A stretch of 64,000 bases of DNA from Amnibacterium endophyticum (lineage in GTDB: Bacteria; Actinomycetota; Actinomycetes; Actinomycetales; Microbacteriaceae), in NCBI RefSeq assembly GCF_042680685.1, contig NZ_JBHUEA010000004.1, forward strand, positions 62,001 to 126,000. Direction: 5' to 3'. The notes beneath the pieces are model-generated. The model searched no databases and had not been told where the DNA came from. It saw only the letters and a program-made list of their open reading frames with translations. A program made the position numbers and the translations under genes. Shown piece by piece: positions 28,767 to 39,456 of this stretch (its first letter is position 1; each line of letters opens with the position of its first letter).

Positions 28767-31088
28767 GTGCCGACGTCTCGAACCCTTCTGTCCGCCGGCA
28801 GCCGCCTGTCCGCGCTGCTCGGCTTCTTCGCCGTCGCCGCGGTCGCGGGCACGCTGATCGCCTGCGTGCTGACACCGGGCATCGCCCTCGCCGGCACCGC
28901 CGCGAAGCAGCAGATCGGCGCGTTCCAGGACCTGCCGAGCAACCTGGAGATCACACCGCTCGATCAGAAGACGCGCATGTACGCGATGGACGGCAAGAAG
29001 CGCGTCCTGCTCGCGTCCTTCTTCAACCAGAACCGCGAGAGCGTGAAGTGGGACGATGTTCCTGCGACGGTGAAGAACGCCACCATCGCCGGTGAGGACG
29101 TCCGCTTCTACCAGCACGGCGCCGTCGACCCGAACGGCATCGCCCGCGCGCTCGTGCAGAACCTGCGGGGCAGCGACATCCAGGGCGCCTCGACCATCAC
29201 GCAGCAGTACGTGAAGAACGTCTGCGTGCAGCAGGCGGAGGCGATCACCGACCCCGACAAGATGGACGCCGCGTACAAGGCGTGCACGGCGACCTCCATC
29301 AACCGCAAGATCCGCGAGATGCGGCTCGCGATCGGCGTCGAGAAGAAGTACTCGAAGGACGAGATCCTCCTCGGCTACCTCAACATCGCCGGCTTCGGCG
29401 GCCGCACCTACGGCATCGAGGCCGCCGCGCACTACTACTTCGACAAGGACGCGAAGGACCTGTCGATCGGCGAGGCCGCGACGTTGATGTCGATCGTGAA
29501 CAACCCGGACAAGTTCCGCCTCGATCGCAAGGAGAACCTCGAGGGCGCTGAGGTGCGGCGCAACCACATCCTCGCCGTCGAGCGTGACCACGGGATGATC
29601 TCGGCCGCCGACTACGAGAAGTACTCCTCCGAGGACATCAAGACGAAGATCACGCCGCCGTCAACGGGCTGCGAGACGGCCGGCACCGCTGCGTTCTTCT
29701 GCACCTATGTGCAGAACACGATCCTCACGAGCCCCGAGTTCGGGAAGAACCCCACCGAGCGGCGCGCGAACCTCTACACCAAGGGCTGGACGATCAACAC
29801 GACGATCGACCTGAACCTGCAGAAGAAGGCGCAGAAGGCGGTGGACCGCTACGTGCCGCAGAAGCCCGGAGCGGCGGACGTCGGCGCCGCGACGACGTCC
29901 GTGCAGGTCGGCACGGGTCGCGTGCTCACGATGGTCCAGAACAAGACCTTCCGCCCGAATGGTGCGAAGCCGCGCACGAAGTACTCCGCGGTGAACTACA
30001 ACGTGAACGAGAAGCTGGGCGCCGGTGCTGGCTTCCAGCCCGGCTCGACGTTCAAGGCCTTCACGATGATCGGCTGGCTGAAGAGCGGCCACTCGATGAA
30101 CCAGAGCGTGAACGGCAACGCGCGGACGATCCCGCAGTCGGACTTCTACTCGAGCTGCGGCGGTGTCGGCGGTCAGCCGTGGGAGTTCGGCAATGACGAG
30201 GACGAGAAGGGCAACTTCACCATTCAGGAAGGCACGGCGCGCTCGATCAACGGCGTCTTCGCCTCGCTGGCCGAGGAGCAGGACCTCTGCAAGCTGCGCG
30301 AGATCGCGCAGTCGATGGGCGTGGCGAACGCCGCCGTCGAGCGCTACTCGAGCGGGAAGAAGAAGGGGCAGATCGTCCGCAACGAGGACGGCACCGCCAA
30401 GATCGCCCCGCTCATGATCGTGCCGGCGATGTCCATCGGCGGCGCCTCGTCGATCGCGCCGCTCGACAACGCGGTGGGTTACGCCACGATCGCGAACAAG
30501 GGCGTCCGCTGCGACGCGATCGGCATCGACAGCATCACCGACATGGACGGCAAGAAGATCGACATTCCGAAGGCGGACTGCCGCCGGGTGCAGCCCGAGG
30601 ACCTGATGATCGCAGCCGGCTACGACCTGCGGAACCCCGTGACGGGCTACAACGGGAACGGTCGGGGCACCATGTCGGCGGACCGGCTGGGCGACGGCAG
30701 GTACCTGTTCGGTAAGACCGGGACGACCGACAACGCCAAGGACACCTGGGCGATGGGCTCGACCACGAAGGTGACGACCGCGGTCTGGGTCGGCAACGTC
30801 ACCGGCCGTGCCAATCTGCGCTTCGTCTACTCCCCGCACGGGTGCAACTCCGGGACGGCCTACGCGAGCATGCGGCACTGCATCTTCCAGGCGGTGCAGC
30901 GCACGATGAACAACAAGTACGGCGGCGCATCGAGCTGGCCGTCCCCGGCCTCGCAGTACGTCTCCGGCGGCAAGGCGATCCAGCACGCGGACGCCCGCCC
31001 GCAGTCGAAGCCGAAGCCCGCGGCGAAGATCTCCTCGCCGAGCGACGACAAGCCGGACGAGGACAAGAAGCCCGAGAAGAAGGACTGA
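28767..31088 (+). CDS. Class A penicillin-binding protein (transglycosylase/transpeptidase)
   Basis: 773 residues. A short cytoplasmic tail and one membrane helix (LSALLGFFAVAAVAGTLIACVL) are followed by a family 51 glycosyltransferase domain, with catalytic E110 in GEDVRFYQHGAVD, GASTITQQYVKN, RKIREMRLAIGVEKKYSK and GYLNIAGFGGRTYGIEAAA. The transpeptidase domain has the active serine S427 in PGSTFK, SIN in ARSINGVFAS, and K650 in KTGTT. It polymerises and cross-links peptidoglycan outside the membrane. No PASTA domain is present; the C terminus is a Lys/Asp/Pro-rich tail. The gene uses more AAG, AAC and ATC codons than its neighbours, reflecting its lysine-rich product. Ends in a hairpin shared with the convergent DUF1905 gene. 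Confidence 0.95.
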   Translation: MPTSRTLLSAGSRLSALLGFFAVAAVAGTLIACVLTPGIALAGTAAKQQIGAFQDLPSNLEITPLDQKTRMYAMDGKKRVLLASFFNQNRESVKWDDVPATVKNATIAGEDVRFYQHGAVDPNGIARALVQNLRGSDIQGASTITQQYVKNVCVQQAEAITDPDKMDAAYKACTATSINRKIREMRLAIGVEKKYSKDEILLGYLNIAGFGGRTYGIEAAAHYYFDKDAKDLSIGEAATLMSIVNNPDKFRLDRKENLEGAEVRRNHILAVERDHGMISAADYEKYSSEDIKTKITPPSTGCETAGTAAFFCTYVQNTILTSPEFGKNPTERRANLYTKGWTINTTIDLNLQKKAQKAVDRYVPQKPGAADVGAATTSVQVGTGRVLTMVQNKTFRPNGAKPRTKYSAVNYNVNEKLGAGAGFQPGSTFKAFTMIGWLKSGHSMNQSVNGNARTIPQSDFYSSCGGVGGQPWEFGNDEDEKGNFTIQEGTARSINGVFASLAEEQDLCKLREIAQSMGVANAAVERYSSGKKKGQIVRNEDGTAKIAPLMIVPAMSIGGASSIAPLDNAVGYATIANKGVRCDAIGIDSITDMDGKKIDIPKADCRRVQPEDLMIAAGYDLRNPVTGYNGNGRGTMSADRLGDGRYLFGKTGTTDNAKDTWAMGSTTKVTTAVWVGNVTGRANLRFVYSPHGCNSGTAYASMRHCIFQAVQRTMNNKYGGASSWPSPASQYVSGGKAIQHADARPQSKPKPAAKISSPSDDKPDEDKKPEKKD

Positions 31089-31099
31089 CGCGCCACCTC

Positions 31100-31142
31100 C
31101 GGTCGCGGTCAGGGCTGCAGCTGCAGCCGGACCGCGACCGGG
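31100..31142. terminator. Hairpin between convergent genes
   Basis: CCGGTCGCGGTC at 31100-31111 pairs with GACCGCGACCGG at 31131-31142; the loop holds CTGCAGCTGCAG. It follows the penicillin-binding protein stop and covers the 3' end of the DUF1905 gene. Confidence 0.55.
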
Positions 31143-31426
31143 GTGCCGAGGTCGAGGCCGTTCGCATCGCGGACGGCCTTCTTCACTGGCAGCACGTACC
31201 GCCCGTCCTCGCCGCCCGGGAAGACGGACGTCCGCCAGGTGCTCGTTTTGACGGTGACCAGCACCCGCACGGCGCCGAAGCCCCGGGGCACGTCCCCGGC
31301 CAGCTCGCGCACGTCCTCGGTCACCTCGGCGGGCAGCGAGACGAAGGTCCACAGCTCGCGTCGCGCCTCCCAGCGCCAGAGCGGCGCGGTGAACTCGAGG
31401 CTCAGGTCCTCCTGCAGCTCCACCAC
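31109..31426 (-). CDS. DUF1905 domain protein
   Basis: 105 residues. A single DUF1905 beta-barrel: LSLEFTAPLWRWEA, ELWTFVSLPAEVTEDVREL, FGAVRVLVTVKTSTWRTSVFP and YVLPVKKAVRDANGLDLG match the family from end to end. Function unknown. Two GTG codons (31426 and 31423) are possible starts, and GTG 31441 would add five residues. It is divergent from a small membrane gene. Confidence 0.8.
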   Translation of the reverse strand: MVELQEDLSLEFTAPLWRWEARRELWTFVSLPAEVTEDVRELAGDVPRGFGAVRVLVTVKTSTWRTSVFPGGEDGRYVLPVKKAVRDANGLDLGTPVAVRLQLQP

Positions 31427-31456
31427 GGCACGAGGGTGCACCGGCAGACTGGGGGA

Positions 31457-31705
31457 GTGGCGGACGACGATCGCGCGAGGACCGACGAGCTGGGGCAGAC
31501 CCGCGTGAACGGGCTGCCCGGCCTGATGCAGCGCATCGGCGCCATTGAGGGCGTCGCGGTCCTGCTGCTCGTCAGCGTCGGCCTGGTCGTCTTCGGCCTC
31601 GCCTCGCACGTGGTCTGGCCGGTCGTGGTCGGCGCCGTGCTCGGCGTCTTCACGATCGCCGACATCGTCATCCTGGCCCTGGTGCGCCGCCGCTTCCCGC
31701 GCTGA
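31457..31705 (+). CDS. Small two-helix membrane protein
   Basis: 82 residues with two helices (AVLLLVSVGLVVFGLASHVVW and VVGAVLGVFTIADIVILALV) after a hydrophilic start DDDRARTDELGQTR. GTG 31457 follows a GGGGGA purine stretch. No family is recognised. Ends just before a composite inverted repeat. Confidence 0.6.
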   Translation: MADDDRARTDELGQTRVNGLPGLMQRIGAIEGVAVLLLVSVGLVVFGLASHVVWPVVVGAVLGVFTIADIVILALVRRRFPR

Positions 31706-31712
31706 GCGCGGC

Positions 31713-31800
31713 TCCGCCGGTCGAGGCGCGGAGCGCAGCGGAGCCTCGAGACCACCCGAGGGAGGTCTCGAGGCTCCTGCGTCGCACCTCGACCGGCGGA
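31713..31800. repeat. Composite inverted repeat with dispersed-repeat units
   Basis: An 88-base imperfect palindrome. Outer arms 31713-31730 and 31783-31800 differ at one position; inner arms 31741-31753 and 31764-31776 pair perfectly. Each half is a copy of the repeat GGTCGAGG(T/C)GCG... GGAGCCTCGAGACC that also occurs at 44633-44702. It lies between convergent genes and could act as a terminator. Confidence 0.7.
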
Positions 31801-31814
31801 AGCCGGCGGGCGGG

Positions 31815-34331
<2,517 letters not shown>

Positions 34332-34351
34332 GGGGTCCTCCAGACGTGGAA

Positions 34352-34372
34352 CGTGAGTGCCTGTGACTCATG
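34352..34372 (-). promoter_or_regulatory. HAIR operator (HspR site) upstream of the Clp ATPase gene
   Basis: CGTGAGT (34352-34358), seven bases, then ACTCATG (34366-34372). The known HspR consensus is CTTGAGT-N7-ACTCAAG; only three of fourteen positions differ and the spacing is exact. It lies 20 bp upstream of the start codon, where a repressor would block transcription. Confidence 0.7.
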
Positions 34373-34454
34373 CAACGCGTAGGAGGGGGAGTTGTTCCCG
34401 GATCCGGAAGGAAGTTGAGCCGGACCGACTCAGATCCCCTCGCTCACGGTCGCC

Positions 34455-34498
34455 TTCCGGACATCCGGGCGCGCTGTGCGGCGCCCGGATGTCCGGAA
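34455..34498. terminator. Strong hairpin, 18-bp perfect arms
   Basis: TTCCGGACATCCGGGCGC at 34455-34472 pairs exactly with 34481-34498 across an 8-base loop. It follows the stop codon of the DUF1028 gene (34527) on the minus strand and is a convincing intrinsic-type terminator apart from the missing T-run. Confidence 0.65.
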
Positions 34499-34526
34499 CC
34501 CGCCCGCGAGCAGGGGCCGGCGGGGC

Positions 34527-35408
34527 TCAGCCGGCGTCGAGCAGGCGGAGCGACTCCGCAGCGGCAGGATCGGGCATGAGGCGGCGGAGCAGCTCCGCCC
34601 ACGAGTCGTCCTGCTGCACGCACTCGCGCACCAGGGCCGCGCCGCGCTCGGGGCTGCCGGCGCCGACGAGGCCGACACCGGCCCAGAACCGCAGCTCGAC
34701 CTTCTCCGGCGCCGTCTCGAAGGCCCGGAACCAGCGGTCGGCCGCACCCGCCGCGTCACCGGCGGCCGACAGCTGGTCGCCCTCGTCCGCGAGGCGGTAC
34801 GCGTCGCTGAGCCGCAGCAGGCGGCGCAGCTCGACCAGCGGCTCCGGGCCGTCGTCGACCCGCAGGTCCACGAGCCGCTCCTCGGGCCCACCGGTCGCCG
34901 GCACGACGAGGATCGCCGCCGACTGGCGGCCGCGCAGGTCGCCGCCCGCCGCCTCCGCCGCGTCGAGGGTCGCGAGCAGGGCTGCGCCCAGCCCGCCGCC
35001 GCGCACCGCCTCGAACGTGTCCTTCATCGCGTGCCACACCGCCGGCGACCGCATGATGTTGGCCTGCACGCTGAAGCCGTCGCCGACCAGGTGCCCGGCG
35101 TCGGCCATGCACGATGCGCCCGTGTGCGCCGCGGCCGAGCCGTCCGCGCCGACCACCGCGAACTGGCGGTGGTCGATCAGGTCGTCGCCGGCCCGGAGCT
35201 CCGCGACGACCTGGTCGGCCGTGCGCCCGTCGCGCAGCATCGCGAGCCCGCGGGGCTTGACCGCCAGGTTCGGCGCGGCCTGCGTCGCGATCGCGCCCAC
35301 CCCCGCCTCCGCGGCGATCACCAGGCCGCCGACGTCGAACCAGTGGGACTGCACGGCGACGCCGAGGGAGCCCGTCTCGGGATCGCGGGCGACGATGGAG
35401 TAGGTCAC
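34527..35408 (-). CDS. DUF1028 family (Ntn-hydrolase-like) protein
   Basis: 293 residues. Residues 1-205 form the DUF1028 domain, which has the Ntn-hydrolase fold: VTYSIVARDPETGSLGVAVQS, GVGAIATQAAPN, the RQFAVVGADGSAAAHTG and GLGAALLATLDAAEAAGGDLRG stretches. The C-terminal 80 residues are tetratricopeptide-like (YRLADEGDQLSAAGDAAGAA, WAGVGLVGAGSPERGAALVR). The catalysed reaction is not known. The GTG at 35408 is preceded by a -10 box (CAGACT, 6 nt). Ends in a strong hairpin. Confidence 0.85.
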   Translation of the reverse strand: MTYSIVARDPETGSLGVAVQSHWFDVGGLVIAAEAGVGAIATQAAPNLAVKPRGLAMLRDGRTADQVVAELRAGDDLIDHRQFAVVGADGSAAAHTGASCMADAGHLVGDGFSVQANIMRSPAVWHAMKDTFEAVRGGGLGAALLATLDAAEAAGGDLRGRQSAAILVVPATGGPEERLVDLRVDDGPEPLVELRRLLRLSDAYRLADEGDQLSAAGDAAGAADRWFRAFETAPEKVELRFWAGVGLVGAGSPERGAALVRECVQQDDSWAELLRRLMPDPAAAESLRLLDAG

Positions 35409-35618
35409 CGACCCAGTCTGGCGTGGCGGTGACGAGCTCGTCGCATCGATGGAACGAGGCTGGACGGCGAGCGGCGGCTCGGCTAGGGCGGGGCGGCGCG
35501 CGGGTGGTGACGACACGTGGCGGACCCGCCGCGGCGCCTCCGCGACCCGAACGAGGGGCTGTGCCACGGTGGACACCGGCCGGGGCGTCCGGCCGCACTC
35601 GACGAGTGGAGCCGTGCC

Positions 35619-36182
35619 GTGGAGCCGACCCGAACCCGCACCGACCGCGACCGCGCGGCCGCGGAGGCGCGATCCCGTCCGTCGACCCAGTTCGCGGCGC
35701 AGTACCCGACCTATCCGGAGCAGGCGCAGCAGCTGCGCCGACCGCCGCAGCAGGCGCCGGCGGCCCGGCCGCAGTTCACCGATCTGCTGGAGCGCCCCGT
35801 CGCGCCGACGGTCGAGCCCACCCGTCGGGCAGCAGCCCCGGAGCGGCGGCCACAGCCGCCGAAGAAGCCCGGAGTCGTCGCGACCCGGCGCGTGCTCGGG
35901 CTGGCCGTGTTCGCGGCGCTGACCGCGATGAGCGTCCCGCTGCACGTGCTCGCGGTCTTCTTCATGTACGTGCAGATCGAGAGCCCGGGCGAGCTGGCCT
36001 CGGCGGTGCCGCTGCTCGGCGGCATGCTCGTCGCGGTGTTCGTCACGCTGCTCGTCGTCGGGTCCGCGACGCAGCTCGTGGGCGGCTTCCCCGGGCGCTG
36101 GCGGGCCCGCGTGGTGTTCGCGCTGCTGTCGGGCGCCATCGCCCTCTCGATCGCCTACGCCGCGGCGCTCACGCAGTTCTGA
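35619..36182 (+). CDS. Membrane protein with disordered Pro/Arg-rich N terminus
   Basis: 187 residues. The first 90 residues are charged and Pro/Gln/Arg-rich (TQFAAQYPTYPEQAQQLRRP), then three membrane helices follow (RVLGLAVFAALTAMSVPLHV, GGMLVAVFVTLLVVGSATQL, VFALLSGAIALSIAYAAAL). GTG 35619 follows GGAG with an 8-nt spacer; GTG 35517 would extend it by 34 residues. I do not recognise the family. It converges with a small membrane gene at its end with no gap to speak of. Confidence 0.6.
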   Translation: MEPTRTRTDRDRAAAEARSRPSTQFAAQYPTYPEQAQQLRRPPQQAPAARPQFTDLLERPVAPTVEPTRRAAAPERRPQPPKKPGVVATRRVLGLAVFAALTAMSVPLHVLAVFFMYVQIESPGELASAVPLLGGMLVAVFVTLLVVGSATQLVGGFPGRWRARVVFALLSGAIALSIAYAAALTQF

Positions 36183-36183
36183 G

Positions 36184-36480
36184 TCAGCGCTCGGCGAGCA
36201 GCGCGGCCGGGATCGCGGTCGCCGCGGCGACCGCGCCGACCGACTGCCAGGCGCCGAGCCGCTTCGCCAGCGGGTGCGAGGCGCCGAAGGCGACGAGGTA
36301 GGTGCCCGTCACCGCGACCGCACGCCAGGCACCGGCCTCGCGCCCGACGACCGTCGCCACGGCCGCACCGACCGCCCCGAGCACGACGCCCCCGGCCCAG
36401 CGCGCGCCCGTTGCGCGGGCGACGCCGTAGCCGCCGAGCAGGCCGGCGGAGGTGAGAGCGGGGACGAGGAGGCGCTGCAT
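36184..36480 (-). CDS. Small membrane protein
   Basis: 98 residues, with three or four Ala/Gly/Val-rich helices (LLGGYGVARATGARWAGGVV, AVGAAVATVVGREAG, AVTGTYLVAFGAS, SVGAVAAATAIPAALLAE). ATG 36480 has a -10-like GAGGAT 6 nt upstream. Function unknown; no family recognised. Confidence 0.6.
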   Translation of the reverse strand: MQRLLVPALTSAGLLGGYGVARATGARWAGGVVLGAVGAAVATVVGREAGAWRAVAVTGTYLVAFGASHPLAKRLGAWQSVGAVAAATAIPAALLAER

Positions 36481-36515
36481 GCGCCCATCCTCGCCGCCCG
36501 TCCCGAGCGCGCCCT

Positions 36516-36944
36516 TCAGGCGGCGGATCCGCCCCCGCCGGCCACGTTCACGAGCCAGGACACGCCGAACCGGTCCCGCAGCATGCCGAAGAGATCGCCC
36601 CACGGCGCTTCCGCGAGCGGCTCCTGGATCTCCGCGCCCTCGGCGAGCCGCTCCCAGTACCCGGTGAGCTCGTCCGCCGAGTCGCCCGACAGCGAGACGC
36701 TGAAGGCGTTGTCGCCCTGCCGCCACGGCATCGCCGCGGGGACGTCGGAGGCCATCAGGGTGAACCCGCTCGCGGTCGTCAGCTGGCCGTGCATGACCTG
36801 GTCCGCCTCGGCGGGATCGACCGGCATCCCGAACTCCGCGAAGGTGCCCACCGTGAGGTCGCCGCCGAACACCTCCTTGTAGAACTCGAGGGCGGAACGG
36901 GCGTCACCGCGGAAGTTGAGGTACGGGTTCAGGATCGCGGACAT
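36516..36944 (-). CDS. VOC (glyoxalase-fold) PhnB-like protein
   Basis: 142 residues. Starts LNPYLNFRGDARSALEFYKEVFGG and continues with VMHGQLTTASGFTLMASDVP, NAFSVSLSGDSADEL and PWGDLFGMLRDRFGVSWLVN, which is the PhnB/YjdN-type branch of the VOC fold. The role is unknown; these proteins have been seen as stress or metal-dependent enzymes, often without defined substrate. ATG 36944 has GGTCCTC-complementary GAGG purines upstream. Confidence 0.88.
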   Translation of the reverse strand: MSAILNPYLNFRGDARSALEFYKEVFGGDLTVGTFAEFGMPVDPAEADQVMHGQLTTASGFTLMASDVPAAMPWRQGDNAFSVSLSGDSADELTGYWERLAEGAEIQEPLAEAPWGDLFGMLRDRFGVSWLVNVAGGGGSAA

Positions 36945-37007
36945 GAGGACCTCCTCGTCTCGAACGGCAGCGTCCCAGGTCCGCGCCCTCGACGGAAGAC
37001 TCGGAGG

Positions 37008-38357
37008 TCAGGCGGGCGGGACCATCCGGTAGACGGCGCCCGCCTCGTCGTCGGTCACGTAGACGGCGCCGTCCGGCCCGGGCACCGCGGCTACCGGCCG
37101 CCCCCAGCGGCTGCCGTCCGAGAGCTGGAAGCCGCCGAGCAGCGTGCGCGCGTCACCGAGCCCTCCGTCCCGCCAGGGCATGAAGACGACCCGCGGTTCG
37201 CGCGGCGGGTTCCGGTTCCACGAGCCGTGCACGCCGATGAGGGCGCCGGCGCCGAGCGTCTCGGGCAGCGAGCCGTCCTCGGCGAACGTCATGCCGAGCG
37301 GGGCGGAGTGCGCCGGCAGGCCCTGCTCCGTGCTCGGCAGCGACCCGCAGTCGAGCTCCGAGCCGTCCGCGTTCGTCTCGACGTCGCGCACGAACGGTCG
37401 GTCGGAGTAGTCGAGCGCGCTGCCCTGCTCGCCCGGGTCGACGTCGGGCTGCGGGTCGCAGTACGGCCAACCGAGGTCGCGGCCCTCGGTCAGCCGCGCC
37501 ACCTGCTCCATCGGGTGGTCGTTGACGTAGCGCTGGTCCACCGCGCCCTGCTCGAGCCAGCCGTCGGCGTAGGGGTAGGGGACCCGGTCCCGGTGGTTCA
37601 CCGCGGTCCAGACCGAGCCGTCCGGCGCGATCGCGAGCCCGGTCCCGTTGCGCACCCCGCGCGCGAACGTCGACGCGCGCCCGTCCTCGACCCGCAGGAT
37701 CGACGCGCGTTCCGGATCCGCCTCGCGGTCCTCGGGCGAGACGTTGCCGGTGCTGCCCACCGACACGTACACGGTGCCGTCGTCGGCGACCACGACCGAC
37801 TTAAGGGCGTGGGCGTAGGCGCCGCGCAGCTCCGGGGTGCTGCCGTCCGGCAGCCCGGTGATCACCGGGCGCCGGTCCGCGAGGCGTCCGCCCGCGTAGG
37901 ACCAGGAGTCGACGCGGTCGCTCGAGGCGACGTACAGCCGCCCGTCGTGGAAGGCGAGCCCGTGCGGCCGCGTGAGTCCGTCGACCAGCGTCGTGACGCG
38001 CGGGGAGGCGGCGCCGTCGCTCCGCGGCGTCAGCAGCTGCACGTCGCCGGCGTCGGGCCGCGACACGAGCAGGCGGTCGTCCGGGCTCCACACCGCGAGG
38101 CGCGCGCCGTCGACCCGCGCCCAGAGCGCGGCGGTCCAGCCCTCGGGCAGCGTCACGGTCCGCTCGCGGTCGTACGGCGCCCGCTCCATGCCGTCCGGGA
38201 CCCCGAGCGGTCGCTGCACCAGGTCGGACGAGCCGGTCTCGGCCGTCGGTGGCACCGGTGTGCCCCGGCTCGAGCCGCCTGCGCTCGAGCATCCCGCCAG
38301 CAGCGCGACCGCCGCCAGGGCCGCCGCCGCTCCGCCGATGGTCCTGCTGCGCCGCAT
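37008..38357 (-). CDS. PQQ-dependent sugar dehydrogenase-like lipoprotein
   Basis: 449 residues. The N terminus is a lipoprotein signal (ALAAVALLAGCSS, lipid-bearing C23). The rest is a soluble glucose/sorbosone dehydrogenase-like beta-propeller: DGLTRPHGLAFHDGRLYVAS, RVEDGRASTFARGVRNGTGLA, GRDLGWPYC, IGVHGSWNRNPPREPRVVFMPW and AVYVTDDEAGAVYRM. Members oxidise sugars with PQQ outside the membrane, but PQQ synthesis genes are not seen here, so it may use imported PQQ or have lost activity. Four cysteines in the mature part (two in the Cys-Asp-Pro loop region) may form disulfides. ATG 38357 has CACACT 7 nt upstream as a possible -10 box. Confidence 0.87.
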   Translation of the reverse strand: MRRSRTIGGAAAALAAVALLAGCSSAGGSSRGTPVPPTAETGSSDLVQRPLGVPDGMERAPYDRERTVTLPEGWTAALWARVDGARLAVWSPDDRLLVSRPDAGDVQLLTPRSDGAASPRVTTLVDGLTRPHGLAFHDGRLYVASSDRVDSWSYAGGRLADRRPVITGLPDGSTPELRGAYAHALKSVVVADDGTVYVSVGSTGNVSPEDREADPERASILRVEDGRASTFARGVRNGTGLAIAPDGSVWTAVNHRDRVPYPYADGWLEQGAVDQRYVNDHPMEQVARLTEGRDLGWPYCDPQPDVDPGEQGSALDYSDRPFVRDVETNADGSELDCGSLPSTEQGLPAHSAPLGMTFAEDGSLPETLGAGALIGVHGSWNRNPPREPRVVFMPWRDGGLGDARTLLGGFQLSDGSRWGRPVAAVPGPDGAVYVTDDEAGAVYRMVPPA

Positions 38358-38481
38358 GGGAACCAGTGTGGGGCGGCCCGCCCGCTGCTCAGGCGGCTCT
38401 TGCGCGCTCCGGGGTGATCGCCCAGCCCTCGGGTGCGGCCCGGACGCCTGCGGTAGGAATGGCCCGGGGAGAGGGGTGCGC

Positions 38482-38787
38482 ATGCTGGTGGCGTTCTCGG
38501 TGAGCCCGAGCGGGACCGGACGGGCCGACGACTCGGTGCACGACGCGGTGGCCGCCGCGGTGCGGATCGTGCGGGAGTCCGGTCTGCCGAACCGCACGGA
38601 CTCGATGTTCACGACGATCGAGGGGGAGTGGGACGAGGTCTTCGACGTCGTCCGCCGCGCCACCGAGGCCGTCGGGGAGCACGGGTCCCGCGTCTCGCTC
38701 GTGCTCAAGGCCGACATCAGGCCCGGCCGCACCGGTGAGCTGAGCGGCAAGGTCGACCGCCTGGAGGCCGCACTCGAGGACGGCTGA
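38482..38787 (+). CDS. MTH1187-type thiamine-binding protein
   Basis: 101 residues. The sequence MLVAFSVSPSGTGRADDSVH, AVRIVRESGLPNRTDSMFTTIEG and RVSLVLKADIRPGRTGEL matches the MTH1187/YkoF-like family, small ferredoxin-fold proteins that bind thiamine or related ligands. Cytosolic. ATG 38482 follows a GGAGAGGGG purine stretch, a good ribosome-binding site, with TAGGAAT about 20 nt upstream as a -10 box. No TPP riboswitch was recognised. Confidence 0.85.
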   Translation: MLVAFSVSPSGTGRADDSVHDAVAAAVRIVRESGLPNRTDSMFTTIEGEWDEVFDVVRRATEAVGEHGSRVSLVLKADIRPGRTGELSGKVDRLEAALEDG

Positions 38788-38825
38788 GCCGGTCCTTCAA
38801 AGGTGCGGCATGGGAGGCTGACGGG

Positions 38826-39428
38826 GTGCACGGCGGCACCACGGCATGCTCCGGCTGCGGGATCGACCTTCCCGCGGCCGAATCCGTGGTCCCCGAGGTC
38901 GACGCCTCGGCGGCCTGCACGCTGGTCCACGGCGAGATCCTCGGCTTCCAGGTGCAGCACCCCGTGATGCTCCGGTACCACCAGATGACGGCGGACGCCT
39001 ACACCGCCCAGCACGCGGGCGGTGCGACCCCGCTGCTGCGCGTGGGCTACGCGCTCGCCGGCCTGTGGCTCTCGATCGAGCACGGGTTCTCGGGCGAGGA
39101 CGTGCGCAGCATCCACCGCCGCATGGGGCGGCCCACCGCGGCCTGGCCGGTGTTCGAACCGCCGCGGCCGCCGCAGCGGTGGCTCACCGTCGTCGACGTC
39201 GCCGAGGCGGGCGTGCGGCAGCGCTCGGAGCGCGGGCACGCCAAAGCCGTCTCCGCCTGGGCGGAGAGCGTCTGGGAGACCTGGCAGCGGGAGCGGCCCG
39301 GCACGGACGACGAGGTCGAACGCCTGCTCGCCGCGGTCTTCCTCGACGGCACGACCGGCGGTCGCCTGCACGGGACGATCGGCGCCGCCTCCGCGGTGCA
39401 CCGCCTCCACGGCCTCCTCCAGGCCTGA
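38826..39428 (+). CDS. DUF5946 family protein
   Basis: 200 residues. The N terminus has CSGCGIDLPA, followed by a cysteine and histidines in CTLVHGEILG, YHQMTADAYTAQHAGG, which fits DUF5946 and suggests a metal site. The C-terminal half is helical (WLTVVDVAEAGVRQRSERGH, WAESVWETWQRERP). Function unknown. GTG 38826 lies 38 bp after the thiamine-binding protein gene; a GAGGCT box 6 nt upstream may be a -10. Confidence 0.72.
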   Translation: MHGGTTACSGCGIDLPAAESVVPEVDASAACTLVHGEILGFQVQHPVMLRYHQMTADAYTAQHAGGATPLLRVGYALAGLWLSIEHGFSGEDVRSIHRRMGRPTAAWPVFEPPRPPQRWLTVVDVAEAGVRQRSERGHAKAVSAWAESVWETWQRERPGTDDEVERLLAAVFLDGTTGGRLHGTIGAASAVHRLHGLLQA

Positions 39429-39456
39429 CCGGGGGCTCCGGGGCCGCTCGCACCCG

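Noticed and set aside
38358..38481. TPP riboswitch before the thiamine-binding protein gene
   Set aside because: The invariant TPP motifs were not found; the region shows only a -10-like box and a purine-rich ribosome-binding site.
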